Source of the DNA: Hyaloraphidium curvatum
Lineage: Eukaryota > Monoblepharomycota > Hyaloraphidiomycetes > Hyaloraphidiales > Hyaloraphidiaceae
Reading direction: 5' to 3'
NCBI GenBank assembly: GCA_025558095.1
Contig: JAIVFI010000011.1
Span: forward strand, 744,001-808,000
DNA length: 64,000 nucleotides
The notes beneath the pieces are model-generated. The model saw only the letters and a program-made list of their open reading frames with translations. It was not told where the DNA came from and made no database searches. Of the stretch, positions 29,103 to 39,732 are shown in pieces; position 1 is the first letter of the stretch; each line of letters starts with the position of its first letter. Position numbers and translations under genes: made by a program.

Positions 29103-29975
29103 TTAGTCCAGCTCGTCCATGCCCCCGGTCCGCTGCGGCTGCGGCTGCTGCGCGGGTGCCGGAGCCGTAGGCTGCGCCAGCTGGACGAGCTGCGCCGCCT
29201 GCGCTGCGCCCGCGCCCGCGGGACGGGAAGGAGGCGGCGGGATCCGGTCGTCGAAGGAGAAGGCGTGCCTCAGCACTGCGGCGTCGACAGCCGCCGGCGA
29301 GGTCAGCTCCCTCAGCCGCTCGAGGAGCGACGCCAGGTGCCTCGCTTCCGCCCTCTCGGCGTCGTCCTTCTGCCTCCAGGAGTTGACGTACATGGCTTTG
29401 AAATCCTTGGTCTTCTCGTGCCTCTCCTCCGCGCTCCGGCCCCTGTAGAGCTCCTTGCACCTCTCGTACGCCTCCTCCGCGTGCTTCGCGAGGTCCTTGG
29501 CGCTGCCGACACCTTTGCAGACGTCCACTGCCTCGTTGAGGAACCTGGCGATGCCTTCCTCTCGGCCGCCTTTGCGGAACGCGGCGACGATGGCGGCGGA
29601 GAGCACGCCGATCCGGCTGCCGGCGGCGTCCGCGGCCTCGACGGATTCCCTGCCGGCGCGCACGGGACGTTCCTTGGTCCCGACGAGCCGGCCGATCTTC
29701 TCGGCCAGCCGCCTGATTGCGAAGTAGTTCTGCAAACCCGTCAGGGTCGCGTGCCCCGTCCGGGTCCGAGGCGGCGGGACCCACGCCGAGCACCGTCCAC
29801 GCATCGCGCTCGTACTCGTTCACCTCCTCCGCAAGATCGGCGACGAGCGTCCTCGTGGTGTCCGTGGCCTTGGGCGGGGCTCCGTCGTCGAACTGTGCGG
29901 GCGGGTCAGTGCCACGCGGGCGGCGGGGCGTGCCGGGAGGGGCGGACGTACGAATTCCGCGTCGCGGTCGGCCAT
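29103..29975 (-). CDS. Unknown helical protein, three exons
   Basis: Splicing 29975-29952, 29892-29785 and 29729-29103 gives 252 residues in one frame. The introns are 59 bp (GTACGT-CAG) and 55 bp (GTGGGT-CAG). The first exon codes for only eight residues (MADRDAEF). The body is charged and helical, with likely coiled coils (YERDAWTVLG, HAEEAYERCKELYRGRSAEE, ARHLASLLERLRELTS). The tail is rich in Ala, Pro and Gln. There is no membrane segment, and I do not recognise the family. The clean three-exon model with short canonical introns and G/C-ending codons supports a real gene. Confidence 0.66.
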
Positions 29976-30274
29976 CGCGGCAGTGCGACGGAAGGGTCGC
30001 GTCGGCGAGGGAGGGCGGGCCGTGATGGCCGCGGGGAACGTGACGGGAACGGGCCGGAGTTTGCTCTGGATGCTTGCGCTACGCGCGCTGTGACGTTCTC
30101 TCGCCCGACCACCGCAATGTGTAACCACCGCAGCAGCGGACTCTCAGATGAGTCGCGTCTCGAGACCGTGCCAAACGGACGAGTAAGAGAAGTCGTAGGC
30201 AGAATGGGCGGATCGTAATCCCCGCATGGCGACGTTGGAGGGGCACGACCGTCAATCGCTACACCCGCTTCAGG

Positions 30275-31333
30275 TCACGGTAGCAAGCCGCCCGTCACCC
30301 TCGTCCACAGCGCCCTCTCCTTGCCGATCTCGCTCTCCGAACGTGTAGCCTCGGAGAACTTCATCCCCGCCACAGCGACCCGGGCGAACCTCCCCAGGAG
30401 CATCCCTTCGACCTCTTCCAGGGTCCCCTCCTCCAACGACGGGCAGAACCCGTCGAGAACGAGGACGTCCGCGGGGGGAAGAATCGCCCGCAGCGGACGC
30501 AGGTGCGAGGTAAGCCCGTTCCGCAGCCTGAGCTCCCCCAACCCCTGCACCGACGCGAGCGGGCGCAGCGAATCCAGCACGGAGAATTCCGTAAAGTCGA
30601 CGAGGTCGATACCGATCCTCCGCGGCGCAAAGTGCGGGCTCGGGAACAGCCCCTCCGCGTGGGCGAGCTCGAAGTAGTCCATCTCCAGCACTTTGATCGC
30701 GGCGACGAGCCTGGGCACGGCAGCGAGGCGCTCGAAAAGGTCCCACGAGTTATCGCGGATGGAGAGGTCCAGCGAATCGAGGAGGGGGGCGGCGCAAAGG
30801 GAGGCGGCGAAGACGGCGCCGTTCTCGGGCACATGGCCGGACCACGAGAGGCGCTTCAGGCCCGGGGGGAGGGGGAAACGCCCCCGACGCGCGGTGTATG
30901 CGCCGGAAAAGAGCACCTCGAGGTGCTCCAGGTGCTCCAGGCGGGAAGCAAGGTCCAGCAAGTGCAGGTCCTCGCTCGAGGCGAAAACCAGGCCGACACG
31001 GCGCAGATTGGGGAACAGAGAAAGGCACTCTGCGGCGCGTTCGGGGGGGCACGGAGGGCGGAGCAGGTCCAGGTGCTGCACGAGGTGTGCGTGCTTCCTC
31101 GCGTTTGCGGGGAACGACGGCGCCGACGCGTCGCGGCCCGCGATGCGCGCGTAGAGCACTGGCAGCGCGAGGTCCAGCATGTGTTTGGACGCGAGCGCGC
31201 ATTCCAGGAGGGTCCGTTTGTGCCCCGTCGCGTCCGCGGCGAGGAAGACGGCGCGGATGAGCTCGGGGAGCAGCGTGGGAGGCCCGTGGGCGGCGTCCGA
31301 GGGGGCGGGGTGCGGCGCGGGGGACGCGTCCAT
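30275..31333 (-). CDS. F-box/LRR-like family member D, intact
   Basis: This is the only copy of the family with no visible defect: 352 residues in a single exon from the ATG at 31333 (MDASPAPHPAPSDA). Family features in order are an F-box-like segment at about residues 20-55 (LLPELIRAVFLAADATGHKR, then LLECALASKHMLDLALPVLY), LRR-like repeats, LFPSPHFAPRRIGIDL, and the terminal ERALWTRVTGG. It has no divergent membrane partner; its 5' flank carries a short direct repeat (ggttcgtccgaagg) at about 31360-31390. If the F-box assignment is right, it would bind Skp1 and recruit targets through the LRR part. Confidence 0.78.
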   Translation of the reverse strand: MDASPAPHPAPSDAAHGPPTLLPELIRAVFLAADATGHKRTLLECALASKHMLDLALPVLYARIAGRDASAPSFPANARKHAHLVQHLDLLRPPCPPERAAECLSLFPNLRRVGLVFASSEDLHLLDLASRLEHLEHLEVLFSGAYTARRGRFPLPPGLKRLSWSGHVPENGAVFAASLCAAPLLDSLDLSIRDNSWDLFERLAAVPRLVAAIKVLEMDYFELAHAEGLFPSPHFAPRRIGIDLVDFTEFSVLDSLRPLASVQGLGELRLRNGLTSHLRPLRAILPPADVLVLDGFCPSLEEGTLEEVEGMLLGRFARVAVAGMKFSEATRSESEIGKERALWTRVTGGLLP

Positions 31334-32275
31334 TACGGCGAACCCGCACCTGTTCGTCCGAAGGCCCGGTTCGTCCGAAGGACCTGTTCGGATTCGGCAC
31401 AAACATCTAGGAGGTTCCCATTTTTCCGCATCTGCTCCGCTGCGCGTGGGAACCGCAGTACATGTCCCGACGGTGAGCTGCGCGCACGATCGGGGCTTGG
31501 ACGCGAATGGCAGTGCGGCAGATCCCCGTTCGCGAGCCCAAGAAATCCAGCCTCGGGTTCCATGGAGACCGAGAGCGTGGGATCCCGCGCGTGCCTCCGA
31601 TGTATTGGCCTACCCAAATGGAATGGTGTGGGAACAGGGGTTTGTCGCCTCGCCCTTTGGCCTCGGCGATTGCTGAGTGTCCGTGGACAGCACCGGTGAC
31701 GTGCGCGGAATTCGGATCGAACTGCGGTGGCGGGGTGGTTCGGGCGGCGCAATTGCTGCGGAAGCCGCACGTTTTCGGGCTGCGGGGAAGGGCGGTGCGG
31801 GGCCGCTGCGAGGAGACCGACCGGTCCCCCTCGCAGGATGCCCTTCCGACGTGCCGGAAACTCTGCCGAAGCTCCGCTGCGGCTACCCCGCGCCGCAACG
31901 CCAAGGTCTGGACTCGGCTGGGCGGCGCTTCCGCCCTTCTGATTGCCGAGCCAGGCGGCAATTAGTTATCGCACCCTGGCTGGGCAGGACACGGGATCGG
32001 GCGTCGGACTCGGCATTCTAGAGGCGAAAGCAGCAAATCCGCATCGGGGACGGTCTCTGTTGATTGACCAGGAGCGCCCGGAGGTCGGTTCCGAAGAACT
32101 TTGCCGTGGCGTGCGACAGCACGGGGGCGGGACGAGCCTGGCTGGCGGCCTGGGCCCAGTGACGTGAGAGGGAAACTAGGGAACCTTCTCTTTGGAAGAG
32201 TGGGTCCCGCACGGGAACTCCCGCCCGCCACCGACTCGCCGCTCCCGAGTCGCCGCCCTCGCCTGTAGATCGCCA
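31334..32275. other. Intergenic region upstream of kinase 1
   Basis: This 942-bp stretch has several open frames, but none with third-position bias or recognisable motifs. A comparable 1.1-kb gap precedes the paralogous kinase at 61884. It probably contains the divergent promoters of member D and kinase 1. Confidence 0.5.
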
Positions 32276-33431
32276 ATGGACCCCTCCAGCTCGCCCGAAC
32301 TGCCCGAATACGACGACGCGCCTTCGTGGAGCAGCCTTCTGGCGGCGCTCGCGGCCGAGCCGGCGCTCGCAGCTCGGTTCGCGGAGGGCCGCGATAGGCG
32401 CAGCCGCTTCAGATCGCTCAGGACCATCGGCCGCGGCTCCGAGGGCTCGGTGAGGTGTGCCCTCTCGCTGGACACCGGGGAGCTGGTCGCCGTCAAGGCG
32501 TGCCGGAAGCCGGCCGCGCCCGAGCCCAGCCGAGCGCTGGTCCGCACGCCCTCGGCGGAGGCCGCGATCGTCGACCGCGCGCGCGTCTCGGACGAGCTGC
32601 GGCGGCGGTTCGAGGCGCTGCAGGCGCTGGAGCACCCCAACCTCGTTCGAATGCTCGAGCAGTTTGAAACCGAATCGCGGGTGTACACTGTGACCGAGCT
32701 CTGCGAGGGGGTGGGTCGCCGGCGGCAATCTTACATCGCTCGGTCATCTGACCTTCCTATGTGTTGTTTAGGACCTGGCAGCCTTCCTCGAGGCCCGCGA
32801 AGACCGCCGGCTCCCCGAGCACCTCATCCGGCCCATCCTCCTCGCCGTCCTCCGAGCCCTCTCTCACCTGCACGCCCACGGCATCGTGCACCGCGACCTC
32901 AAGCCCTCCAACATCCTCCTCCGCACCTTCTCGAACCCCGCTGACCTCTGCCTGGCCGACTTTGGCTCCGCCAAGGTCCACGACCCCACCTCGGAGGACC
33001 ACCGCATGAAGACACTCGTCGGCACTCCCTTCTACATCGCCCCCGAGCTCATCCAAGGCCTCCCCTACGGCCCCGAGGTGGACCTCTACCCCCTGGGCGT
33101 GATCGCCTTCGAGCTCGCCTGCGGGTCGCACCCCTTTGCCGGCGCCGCCGGCTTCGCGGACCTGTACGCGCGCGCCGCCCGCGGGGACTGGGAGTTCCCC
33201 CCCGGCGTCGGCAGCCCCGAGCTGCGGGACCTCGTGCGCGGGCTGATGCGGGCGGACCCGGCGGCGAGGATGGGGTGCGCGGCCGCCGCCGCGCACCCGT
33301 TCTTCGCGGGGCATGCGGGGGCGCAGCGGGCGAGGCCGAGGATGGCGAGGGAGATGTCGGGGACCGCGGTGACGTGGAGCGCGGAGGCGAGGGAGCTGCG
33401 GCCCGCGGAGACGGTCGCGGCAACGGGGTGA
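32276..33431 (+). CDS. Protein kinase, CAMK-like, paralogue 1
   Basis: Two exons (32276-32710 and 32772-33431) flank a 61-bp GTGGGT-TAG intron and encode 364 residues. It is a complete Ser/Thr kinase. The glycine loop IGRGSEGSV is at 51-59, the ATP-anchoring Lys at 74 (VAVKA), the catalytic HRDLKPSN has Asp187, and DFG is at 208-210 (LADFGSAK). VGTPFYIAPEL follows, and the HPFF of subdomain XI is near residue 310. A short N-terminal Ser/Pro-rich segment precedes the domain, and about 45 residues follow it. The lysine-to-activation-loop organisation resembles CAMK-group kinases. Intron position and first-exon length (145 codons) are identical to kinase 2 at 61884. Confidence 0.9.
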
Positions 33432-33536
33432 TGGCAATCTGGATGGATGGTTTAGAGCTGTACCACTGTGGTCCCAGGGTTGACGTGTTGTATTGGCATT
33501 CGTTGAAGTGATCGGTCATATACCCTTATACAAACC

Positions 33537-34191
33537 TCACTCCTTCAGGTGGCACACGGCCTCCACTTCGTGCCCGTCAGGATCCTTGACGAACGCGCCG
33601 TAGTAGTCCGGATGGTAGTGCGGCCGCAGCCCGGGCTTGCCGTTGTCGGTGCCGCCGGCGGCGATGGCGGCGGCGTACCAGGCGTCTGTCGAGGGGAGGG
33701 GAGCTGGCGGGTCAGCGGGAAAGGTGGAAAGGGAGGTCGAAGGCCGTCTCACCGACGGACTTGCGGTCGGGCGAGGCGAACGCGATGTGCATGCCCTTAA
33801 TGGCGGCCGCGGAGCGGGAGGGGTGGCACGAGAGCCAGAAATCGGGCTTGGTCTGCCCGGGGGGGCCGCCCCATTCCGTCAGTAGGTGCCGACGGGGGTG
33901 TGCAAGCGGTGCGCCGGCGTCCCACCTTGCCCATGCCGACCTCCCTGCCCATCGGGTGGTCGTACCCCATCTTCTTGGAGATGCCGAGAGGGGCAAGAGC
34001 GGCTTCGTAGAACTGCCCGCGAACGGAAAAGGCGACGTGGGGCCAAGCGTCGAAGGAAGAAGGGTGATGCCCGGCCAAGACGACAGGTCAAAATAGAATT
34101 GTCCTCCACCGGGCGGGAAGCGCACCTTGAGCGACTTGTCCATGTCCGCGACGGGGATCGAGACGTGGTCAAACACGGTCGAGGTGAACAT
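33537..34191 (-). CDS. VOC/glyoxalase-like protein
   Basis: Four exons (34191-34126, 34012-33926, 33852-33753, 33685-33537) with introns of 113, 73 and 67 bp join in phase to give 133 residues. All junctions are GT-AG. The protein matches the small fungal VOC family: TVFDHVSIPVADMDKSLK, FYEAALAPLGISKKMGYDHP, KPDFWLSCHPS, HIAFASPDRKSVDAWYAAAI and PHYHPDYYGAFVKDPDGH, ending EAVCH. The His of HVSIPV and the Glu of EVEAVC are the usual metal-ligand positions of this fold. The likely role is lactoylglutathione-lyase-like or related small-molecule chemistry; the substrate is unknown. Confidence 0.85.
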
Positions 34192-34625
34192 CTTCGCGAC
34201 TGGCGGCGGGAGTTCAGAACGGCGGCTTCCGCGGTCCGTCAGGGCGACGCCGGCCCGCCCGCCCGCGCTCACCGCTGTCCGTGGGGGCGGGGCTCGTCGT
34301 GGCGTCGGCGCTCATCACGATGGGCCCTGCACGTCGAGGGGAAGCTCAACGAAGTTCAGCGGGAGAACCAGGGGACCGCCGTCCCGCATCTCGGAACCCG
34401 GAAATCGCCACGCACGGCGCTACGGCCACCTAATCATTTCTGCTGGACACACTCGATGAGTTCCTTTCCACGTCATGCAGCCGGACCGCTGTCGCATAGA
34501 TGGCCGACGCTTTTCCAGAACTTCGTGCTCGATCAATGTCTCCCACAACGCAATCAAGCCGTGCCCAAAGCCCCCGGTCCTTAGCTGCTTTTTGAGAGAT
34601 GAGACGAGTCCGACCAAGGGGATAG
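34192..34625. other. Gap between VOC gene and next plus-strand coding block
   Basis: No supported coding frame is seen. If the block at 34626 is a terminal exon, its first exon and intron should lie here; an ATG at 34501 (MADAFPELRARS) is a candidate but does not join in phase. Confidence 0.35.
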
Positions 34626-35099
34626 TTGCTCACGCGGGCCCAACCCGCTGCGGCCGCCGCTCCCGCCGCGCCATCGCCCGCCGCCGCCTCCCCGCCGCCC
34701 CCCGCAGCGCCGCTGCCGGTCGCCGCCGCCACCGCTCCGCCCGCTGCCGAGGTCCTGCCGCCGCCGGTGCCGCGCCGGCCTCGGGACCCGCTGCCGCCGC
34801 TCCCGACGCCGGTCGACATCGACCTCCCGCCCGCGCCCCGCTCCGCCGCCGACCCCGAATTCCGCTACACATTCCTGTGGAACGCTGCCAACGCCTCGCT
34901 GTCGCGCAGGGGCGGGCTGACGCCCGAGCCGGAGGAGGACGAGGAGGCGGCGGAGGACCCGAAGCCGCAGCTCAAGGACGCTTCGAGGTCCAGCGCCGCG
35001 ACCCTGGTGCAGGAGGACGGCACCGGGGAGGTGTTTGTTTACGGGAAGGAGACGGACGGCGTGGAATGGAGGGCAGTGGGGCCGACCGTCGTCGCCTGA
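34626..35099 (+). CDS. Probable terminal exon of an unknown Pro/Ala-rich protein
   Basis: The frame is open for 157 codons but begins at a TTG and has no ATG, so it is probably a 3' exon. A TAG acceptor-like site ends directly before it at 34624-34625. The first 60 residues are low-complexity Ala/Pro. The rest looks genuinely coding, with G/C-ending codons: DPEFRYTFLWNAANASLSRR, then EPEEDEEAAEDPK and EVFVYGKETDGVEWRAVGPT. I do not recognise it. Confidence 0.42.
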   Translation: MLTRAQPAAAAAPAAPSPAAASPPPPAAPLPVAAATAPPAAEVLPPPVPRRPRDPLPPLPTPVDIDLPPAPRSAADPEFRYTFLWNAANASLSRRGGLTPEPEEDEEAAEDPKPQLKDASRSSAATLVQEDGTGEVFVYGKETDGVEWRAVGPTVVA

Positions 35100-35457
35100 G
35101 CGGCGTTCCCCCCAAAAGCGGACTACTCGTCGTCGACCTTGGACGATGCTCTTTCACGAACTTGGACGGACCTGATTACGGCCGACGGGCGTCTCTGTCA
35201 CGCTTCCAGGGACGGATTGTTTTTCATTCGCTGCGGAACCACCGGGCGAAAACGGACAAAGTGTAACCAACTGCGCAACTGCGCTCTGACCAATTCGTAG
35301 CATGTGAGGATAGATGTTTATCAATGAAGGACCTTCGATTGCGTTTCCCCGTCGAATGCGGCGGTCGGGAGCCGAGTTGTAGCTTGAAGACGCGCGGCGA
35401 CTGGGGACGCCCGACAAGCAATGACAAACCACCTCCCGCTCGCCCGTAGCCAACGCG
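35100..35457. other. Intergenic gap, promoter of member E
   Basis: This AT-richer stretch precedes the ATG of F-box/LRR member E. No coding frame is seen. Confidence 0.45.
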
Positions 35458-36537
35458 ATGGACGCGGCATCGACCGAGTCCAAACTCTCCGACGCGTCCG
35501 ATGCCGCGGAATCGGCCGCCGGCGGAGCGGAGGAGGACGGGCCGGCGCTGCCGCCCGAGATTCTGTGCATCGTGTTTTGCATCCTGGACGACGCCGGCTG
35601 CAAAGCCAGCCTCCTGGAGTGCGCCCTCGCGTCGAAAGCGACAAAGGAACTTGTTTTTCCCGTTCTTTTTGCGCGCATCAAATCCAGGCACGTCTGGACG
35701 TCTTCGTTCCTGGACGCCGCCGCCCGAAAGCACGGCCACCTGGTCCAGATGGCGGATATGAGCGAACGATACCTAGGCCGCGAAGGGACGGTAGCCTGCC
35801 TCGCTTTCTTTGGAAATCTCCGAAAACTCGATCTGGCCGCGGATTGGGAAGACGACGGCTTCTTCCTGCGGCTCGTTTCGAGCATGGAGAAACTGGAGAA
35901 GCTCACGGTGCGCTCTGCCGAGAGCCGCCACGGCCATCCGAACCCGCCCATTTGTCTGCCACCGGCGCTGAAGTTCCTGACCTGGACGGGTCTGGTTCCC
36001 GACAGGGGATCCAAGCTCGCCGCGGCGCTCGGGCCCGCCCGGCAGCTGCGATGCCTCGAGTTGGACGCTTTCCACACCTCGGAGGACTTTTTCAACCGCC
36101 TCGTCCCTCTGGGCCGGGTCGTAGCGGCCACAACTGTCCTTTCCCTGCCGCGGAACGAGCTCGTCTTTGCCGACGCACTTTTCCGCAGCCCCGAGTTCGC
36201 GCCGTCCAGGCTCTACGTTGGCCAGTACTGGCGCCCCGAGGATGACGACGGTGACGAGGACGGTCCGACGGTGCTTCCGCCTTCCCTCTGCGCCCTGAAC
36301 GGACTGGAGGTGCTCGAGCTGAGCGGCTTTCGTTCTTCGTTCCTCGCCGAGCAGGGAAGCGGGCTGCCGCCGGCAAAGGAGCTCGTGCTCAAGAGCTTGT
36401 CGGCGGACCTGCGGCCGGACGAGCTGGCTCCCGTGGAGGCCATGCTTGGGAAGAAGTACGGAAGCGTCGCCGTCTCTCCTCCGGGACATGGAGCACCGGG
36501 GTGGACGCTGCGGAAATGGACATGTGGAGGAGGGTGA
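35458..36537 (+). CDS. F-box/LRR-like family member E, altered C-terminus
   Basis: This single exon of 359 residues starts MDAASTESKLSDASD. The F-box-like segment reads GPALPPEILCIVFCILDDAG, then LLECALASKATKELVFPVLF. Family blocks include RKHGHLVQMADMS, LFRSPEFAPSRLYVG and LPPAKELVLKSLSADLRPDE. Near 36510 the family C-terminal signature (AAEMDMWRRVTSG) is found in another frame after a run of four G. The open frame therefore ends with about 12 unrelated residues. The rest of the protein is unaffected, so the product may still work. No divergent membrane partner is present. Confidence 0.72.
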   Translation: MDAASTESKLSDASDAAESAAGGAEEDGPALPPEILCIVFCILDDAGCKASLLECALASKATKELVFPVLFARIKSRHVWTSSFLDAAARKHGHLVQMADMSERYLGREGTVACLAFFGNLRKLDLAADWEDDGFFLRLVSSMEKLEKLTVRSAESRHGHPNPPICLPPALKFLTWTGLVPDRGSKLAAALGPARQLRCLELDAFHTSEDFFNRLVPLGRVVAATTVLSLPRNELVFADALFRSPEFAPSRLYVGQYWRPEDDDGDEDGPTVLPPSLCALNGLEVLELSGFRSSFLAEQGSGLPPAKELVLKSLSADLRPDELAPVEAMLGKKYGSVAVSPPGHGAPGWTLRKWTCGGG

Positions 36538-37101
36538 CGAGCGGGCGGACCACGCTTCATGGACCGCCACCCCGCCCTGCTCGTCGCTCGGCAATGGTAT
36601 AGAGGGCCATCGGGAAGTCCGACTCTCTTCATTTGCCACCCCCTGCCGAACGACCGGAATCTCCAGGCGACGCAACATGAGGCCGAAACGCGCCGGAAAG
36701 AACGGCCAGGAGTCGATTGTTGCTCTTCATGTCAGAGGAAGAAGTTGTGCGAGTGGCGCCGGGGCGGCGAAGCGCACCATCCCCATGTCGCAATCCCGAG
36801 TGACTAACGAGCCGGATTTCCGGCATGAAAAAAAACCGGACGGCCTGCAAACATCACGCATTCTTCGACGCCCTTTCGCTCACAGGCCGTTAATTTTCAT
36901 TTCTGGTGGGCGTCGCTCTGCGGCGGGCGCGTGAACGGGGGACACGGTGCGTCCCAAAGGACTTGCCGCCGGCCGTGCGGGATCCCCCGGAGCCCGGTGG
37001 CGCCAACTCATTTTTGCTCGTTCCCTTTTCCTCGCGCACCTCGACTGTTTCAGTTGCTTTCCCATCGCACTGCAGCTCCCTCCGACTTCCTGCGCCGCAC
37101 C
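36538..37101. other. Intergenic gap upstream of the permease
   Basis: The first ~60 bp hold the out-of-frame family tail of member E. The remainder shows no coding signal. A pyrimidine-rich stretch at about 37015-37090 just before the ATG is typical of fungal promoters and leaders. Confidence 0.45.
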
Positions 37102-38861
37102 ATGTCGACGAACAAGGCCGTCGCCGCCGAGAGGGCGGCGCTCGAGGACGAGCTCCGGCTCGCCAAACTCGGGTACAAGCAGGAGCTCAAGCGCGGCCTG
37201 ACGGCCTTCCACAACTTCGTGGGTGGCGCCCGCTGCCCCTGCAACGGCGCTGACGCACTCCTTCCGCGCAGGGCATCTCATTTTCGCACATCTCGATCCT
37301 CATCGGCATCGCCCCGCTCGTCGGCTATGTCATGGTCGCCGGCGGCCCGGCGGCGGCGGTTTGGGGGTGGATCATCGCGGGCGCTTTCTCGCTCTGCGTG
37401 TGCTCGGCGCTGGCCGAGATCTGTTCGGCATACCCGACCTCGGGCGGCCTCTACTGTCGGTGGCGTTGCCGGAGCTCGGCAGCATCGTGCTCACCCCTTC
37501 CACGCAGACTGGTCCGCCAAGCTCGGCGGCGAGGAGTACGGCCCCGTGTTTGCGTGGTTCAACGGCTGGTTCAACGCCGTCGGCGAACTCGCGGGTATCA
37601 CGGGCGTCGCGTACCAGGTCTCGCTCTTCATCGTCGGCCTCGTCAACATCCAGACCCCGTGGGAGTACACCCAGGGCACCGTCGTCGGCATCGCCATTGC
37701 GCTCCTGTTCGCGCAGGGCCTGCTCAACAGCCTCAACGAGCGGCTGCTCGCGCACTTCACCGAGGCTTCCGTGTTCATCCACGTATTTGGATCTCTCGCC
37801 ATCTTCATTACCCTGCTGGCGACCTCGCCGAAGCTGCAGTCCGCCAGCTGGCTCTTCACGACCGTCGTCAACGAGACCGGATGGGAAAGCAACGGCTTCG
37901 CGTTCCTCCTCGCCTTCCTCCTCCCCGGCTGGACCTTCGTGGGCTACGACGCCTCGGCCCACGTCTCGGAGGAGACCCAGAACTCGCACACCGCCGCCGC
38001 CAAGGGCATGATCCACTCGCTGCTGTGGTCTATCGTCGGCGGCTGGCTGCTCCTCATCGCCTACTTCGTCACCATCCAGGACTACGAGGCCACGCTCACG
38101 ACCTCGTACGGCTTCCCCGTCGTGCAGATCCTGGTCGACAACGCCGGGCCCGTCGGAGGCAGCGTGCTGCTGGCCATCATCACCCTCGGCTCCTTCTTCT
38201 GCGGGTTCTCGGCCATGACCGCCAACAGCCGCATGATGTACTCGTTCGCCCGCGACGGCGCGATTCCGAAGCTCTTCTACTGGAACCACCCCACGACCAA
38301 GCTGCCTCTCCGGACGATCTGGCTCTGCGTGCTCGTGTGCTCGCTGCTGCTCCTCACGGCGTTGGGCTCGCCGATCGTGCTCTACGCCTTCAACTCGGTC
38401 TGCACTATTGGATTCAACGTGGGTAGCCCGCGCCGGGCCTGGACGGAAAGCTAACGTCATGGCCCTGGCCGTCGCAGACCGCCTACGTGATCCCCATCCT
38501 TCTGCGCCTCACGGTCGGCCGATCATCCTTCAAGCAGGCCGAGTTCAACCTCGGCCGCTTCTCCGAGGTCATCGGCTGGCTCGCCGTCTTCTGGGCCGCC
38601 TTCCTCTTCGTCCTCCTCTGCTTCCCGACCTCGCAGCCCGTCACCCCCGAGACGGCCAACTACGCCCCCCTGATGCTGGGCTCGGTCATCATCGCCGCGG
38701 CCGTGGCGTGGTTCTGGGCGCGGAACTGGTTCAAGGGGCCGAGGGTGCTGGTGTCGGAAGAGCAGGTGCGCGAGCTCGAGCAGACGCTGCGGGAGCGCGG
38801 GGCGGAGCCGGACGCGCAGGAGCTGGCGGCGGAGTCGAAAAAGGAGGTTTCGGCGGCGTGA
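37102..38861 (+). CDS. APC-family amino acid/GABA/choline permease
   Basis: Four exons (37102-37218, 37272-37455, 37508-38418, 38478-38861) with introns of 53, 52 and 59 bp encode 531 residues. Splicing restores the family landmark SAYPTSGGLYYWSAKLGG, followed by FNGWFNAVGELAGITGVAYQ. The protein has about twelve hydrophobic helices. It carries the substrate-site helix LPGWTFVGYDASAHVSEETQ and FSAMTANSRMMYSFARDGAI, both typical of the fungal GABA/choline permease branch of the amino acid-polyamine-organocation superfamily. The N-terminus is cytosolic (KLGYKQELKRGLTAFHNF). Likely substrates are GABA, choline or amino acids; sequence alone does not decide. Confidence 0.92.
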
Positions 38862-39116
38862 TCGTCCGCACTCTCTTTTGGTTGACAAACTAGAAGAAAT
38901 TCCTGCTACCGTTTGACCAGCGCCGTGCGCTGAACGGCATCGCAATCCTTCTTCACCCGGCCACCTCCGCAGCGTCGGCCGCCGATCTTCTGCCGCGGAC
39001 GAATCCAAAGTCCGGAACCGATACCGGATTGAAACTAGATGCACGGCCTAGCTCCACTTCTCGGCAGGACGACCGGCGTGGTACGAGAATGCCATGCAGA
39101 AAAGGGTGAACGCCCG

Positions 39117-39640
39117 TCACGGCCACGAGATGCTCTCCTGCAGCAGGTTGCTGGCCCACCAGAAGCACCCGTTGGGATCCCCGTGCGGGGACGAGATGAC
39201 GAACCCCGGCTGCATCCTCCGCACCGCCACCCTGTACCACGTCCTCGTGAGCATCACCGGCGGGATGTTGGAGCGGTACGACAGGTCCAGCAGGATCCTC
39301 CGCTGCATCGGCCGCCGATCCCTCGCCACGGACGATTCGGAAGTCCCGAACCCGGATCCCGAACTTGAACCTCACGCGCATTGCACGCTCCACGCCATCG
39401 AGCTGAACCGGATCCAGCGAGACCTTCCCGCCATCGAGCGCGAGCAAGGGCGTCGATCAATCGGAAGCCCGTCCGTGGTCCTCGAGAGCAGCGCCATTCC
39501 GAATGCCGCCGCATCCCAGCCAACAAGAACGGCAGCCTAAGCTCCTCCGAAAGCTTCCCCCAAGCTAGCTTCATGCAGGCCGCAAAGTCGCCGTCGTCCG
39601 GGCGCCGCTTGCAGAGCAGCGCTTCTCCCACGGACCCTTT
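39117..39640 (-). pseudogene. Unresolved coding segments of an unknown protein
   Basis: On the minus strand three blocks with G/C-ending codons lie in different frames. The first is at about 39640-39480 (FAACMKLAWGKLSEELRLPF), the second at about 39440-39330 (SLDPVQLDGVERAMRVRFKF) and the third at about 39300-39117 (YRSNIPPVMLTRTWYRVAVR, ending ESISWP). I cannot connect them with normal introns, so this may be a decayed gene or one with unseen exons. The first block faintly resembles the second half of an HMG box; I would not rely on it. Confidence 0.35.
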
Positions 39641-39732
39641 CTCATAAACCTTTTGGGATTCACGCGAATAAGTCGACTCGCCTGCACCGTCACTAACCAC
39701 CCACCCGTCCGCCCGTCCCGCAAACACCGACC

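Noticed and set aside
31360-31390. Short direct repeat ggttcgtccgaagg upstream of member D
   Set aside because: Only two units are present and there is no sign of function; it is noted in the member D entry rather than as a finding.
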